DNA of 14,888 bases, taken from contig DAME01000007.1 of NCBI GenBank assembly GCA_002499545.1, forward strand, positions 1-14,888, in the 5' to 3' direction. Every line of letters begins with the position of its first letter. Position 1 is the stretch's first letter. Source of the DNA: Euryarchaeota archaeon UBA88 (GTDB lineage: Archaea > Thermoplasmatota > Poseidoniia > Poseidoniales > Poseidoniaceae). The position numbers and the translations under genes are program-made. The notes under the pieces were generated by a model, which was given only the letters and a program-made list of their open reading frames with translations, was not told where the DNA came from and did not search any database. Shown in pieces: positions 14,017-14,888 of the stretch.

Positions 14017-14673
14017 ATGATTGATTTAGCAGAATCTTCCATTGATTTACGCTACATGCAAGTCGAAGTCTCCTTAGAATCTGGCGCTCAACTACCGGGA
14101 CGCTCCGCCGCTGATTCGTTTCACGTTTGCGAATACATTTCGCTTATTGAACGCACTCCTAAGGGACTTGTTTGCTATCTGCGATTAGAATACGATGACC
14201 CGATAGTTTTGGAGGAAAAACACGCTGCTTTTGAAATATTGGAGATTAAATCATACAACAATCATACTGCACTGGTGAAGGCGATGGCGGGTGGCCCCCT
14301 GGCCCTCATCTTCTGTAAAGATGAAGAAGTGTGGTGGGTGAATCCCACGCTTCTTACGAAGAACGGTATGAAGATGACGATTCGTGGGACGAAGAGAGGA
14401 ATGCGAAGAACTCGAGAGGAATTGTCCGCTTTGGTTGGTAGTGGTTTCACGGTCAAACTCGGTTCTGAATCATTACAGGAACCTGAATTTATGGATATAC
14501 TCCCCGCAAAACAGCGCCTTGTTCTCGATAAGGCGATTGAAATGGGGTATTACAGCAGACCGAGAGGGTGTACACAACGAGATATCGCACAAGTTTTGGA
14601 CATCAAACAGGCAACGGTGAGCGAACATTTGCAATCCGCTGAATCCAAGATTATTCATTCAATCAGCAACTAA
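14017..14673 (+). CDS. HTH_10 (bacterio-opsin activator-like) transcriptional regulator
   Basis: This 218-residue archaeal regulator has a C-terminal HTH_10 domain at about residues 162-214. It opens with LPAKQRLVLDKAIEMGYYSRPRG (here LPAKQRLVLD and GYYSRPRG) and continues to TQRDIAQVLDIKQATVSEHL, which holds the recognition helix. This is the layout of Bat-type regulators of haloarchaea and related euryarchaea. The N-terminal 150 residues (with VCYLRLEYDDP and EEVWWVNPTLL) resemble the mixed alpha/beta input region found before such domains, but no ligand site is recognisable. The start is uncertain: ATG 14017 is used here, GTG 14008 has AAGGGG 9 bases upstream, and an ATG at 13945 would overlap mscS by 50 bases. 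The 13-22 base gap after mscS implies co-transcription. It lies between the two loci carrying TCATGAACGG and is the natural candidate to bind it. Confidence 0.85.
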   Translation: MIDLAESSIDLRYMQVEVSLESGAQLPGRSAADSFHVCEYISLIERTPKGLVCYLRLEYDDPIVLEEKHAAFEILEIKSYNNHTALVKAMAGGPLALIFCKDEEVWWVNPTLLTKNGMKMTIRGTKRGMRRTREELSALVGSGFTVKLGSESLQEPEFMDILPAKQRLVLDKAIEMGYYSRPRGCTQRDIAQVLDIKQATVSEHLQSAESKIIHSISN

Positions 14674-14684
14674 TTCTCAACGAC

Positions 14685-14697
14685 CTATCATGAACGG
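14685..14697 (+). promoter_or_regulatory. Repeated motif CTATCATGAACGG, copy 3, upstream of the truncated exported-protein gene
   Basis: This is an exact 13-base match to copy 1 upstream of mscS. It ends 36 bases before the ATG at 14734, nearly the same distance as copy 1 from its gene (35). It sits in the 60-base spacer after the HTH regulator stop. Confidence 0.55.
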
Positions 14698-14733
14698 TCG
14701 AATGACTATCCATTCAATTTTGTTAAGTAGGTC

Positions 14734-14888
14734 ATGTCCGGCGCACGCCATGCCAATTTTAACCGAGCCCTCGTTTTATCGCTCTTGATGATGATGATGA
14801 CCCAAGTGGGTTATCTTGAATCCATGAACCCATGGACAAACGGGGAAGAAACACTCGAAGAGACCAACGACGTTCTCGAATCGGGAGG
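14734..14888 (+). CDS. Exported protein of unknown function, N-terminal part only (runs off the window)
   Basis: An open frame of 51 codons starts at ATG 14734 and continues past the window end, so the true end is not visible. It reads MSGARHANFNRALVLSLLMM, then further Met residues, TQVGYLESMNPW, and an acidic stretch (EETLEETNDVLESG). Basic residues followed by a Leu/Met-rich hydrophobic core of about 12 residues indicate a signal peptide or N-terminal anchor, with the mature part outside the cell. Four consecutive ATG codons encode a Met run inside the signal. Function is unknown. AGGT two bases before the ATG is only a weak ribosome-binding site; the preceding spacer holds the TCATGAACGG motif and AT-rich sequence (CAATTTTGTTAAG). 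Confidence 0.75.
   Translation, partial: MSGARHANFNRALVLSLLMMMMTQVGYLESMNPWTNGEETLEETNDVLESG

Overview
The window looks like chromosomal DNA from a planktonic marine euryarchaeon, most likely Marine Group II (Candidatus Poseidoniia). The grounds are a bacterio-opsin-activator type HTH regulator, a giant surface protein that combines an acidic stretch, a PKD-like domain, calcium-binding thrombospondin type 3 loops and a C-terminal membrane anchor, archaeal-style AT boxes with short or no leaders, and compact gene packing. No rRNA, tRNA, CRISPR array, insertion sequence or phage gene was seen. The taxonomic call is inference from gene types, not a database match.

Layout. Positions 68-2853 hold a minus-strand block. 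In transcription order it encodes a cupin, a Rieske non-haem iron oxygenase whose start overlaps the cupin end, a small two-helix membrane protein, and an endonuclease VIII type DNA glycosylase (nei). A short AT-rich interval near 2880 separates this block from a plus-strand block. That block encodes an exported protein of unknown function (2901-3992), a 1687-residue surface-anchored protein (4071-9134), and a 12-helix RND/MMPL-family membrane protein (9176-11395) just downstream, probably in the same transcript. An aldo/keto reductase on the minus strand (11403-12239) meets the RND gene tail to tail with a 7-base gap. A 450-base spacer follows. It contains a candidate small membrane-protein gene split by one extra base in an A run, plus promoter-like AT boxes. 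The right end holds a mechanosensitive channel gene (mscS family, 12690-13994), a closely spaced HTH_10 regulator (14017-14673), and the first 51 codons of another exported protein that runs off the window (14734 onward).

How the genes may work together. The Rieske oxygenase and cupin are most likely co-expressed in one oxidative step on an unknown small molecule. Their reductase is not in the window. The giant surface protein and the RND protein may form an envelope module. The most distinctive regulatory signal is a repeated motif, TCATGAACGG. It occurs twice upstream of mscS and once upstream of the truncated exported-protein gene. The 13-base form CTATCATGAACGG sits 35 and 36 bases before the respective start codons. 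Because the HTH regulator lies between these two sites, I propose it as the candidate binding protein and the mscS-regulator pair plus the downstream gene as its regulon. This is inference.

A second pattern is the heptamer TCAAGCG. It appears 11 times on the plus strand and once on the minus strand by hand count, in genes of both orientations.
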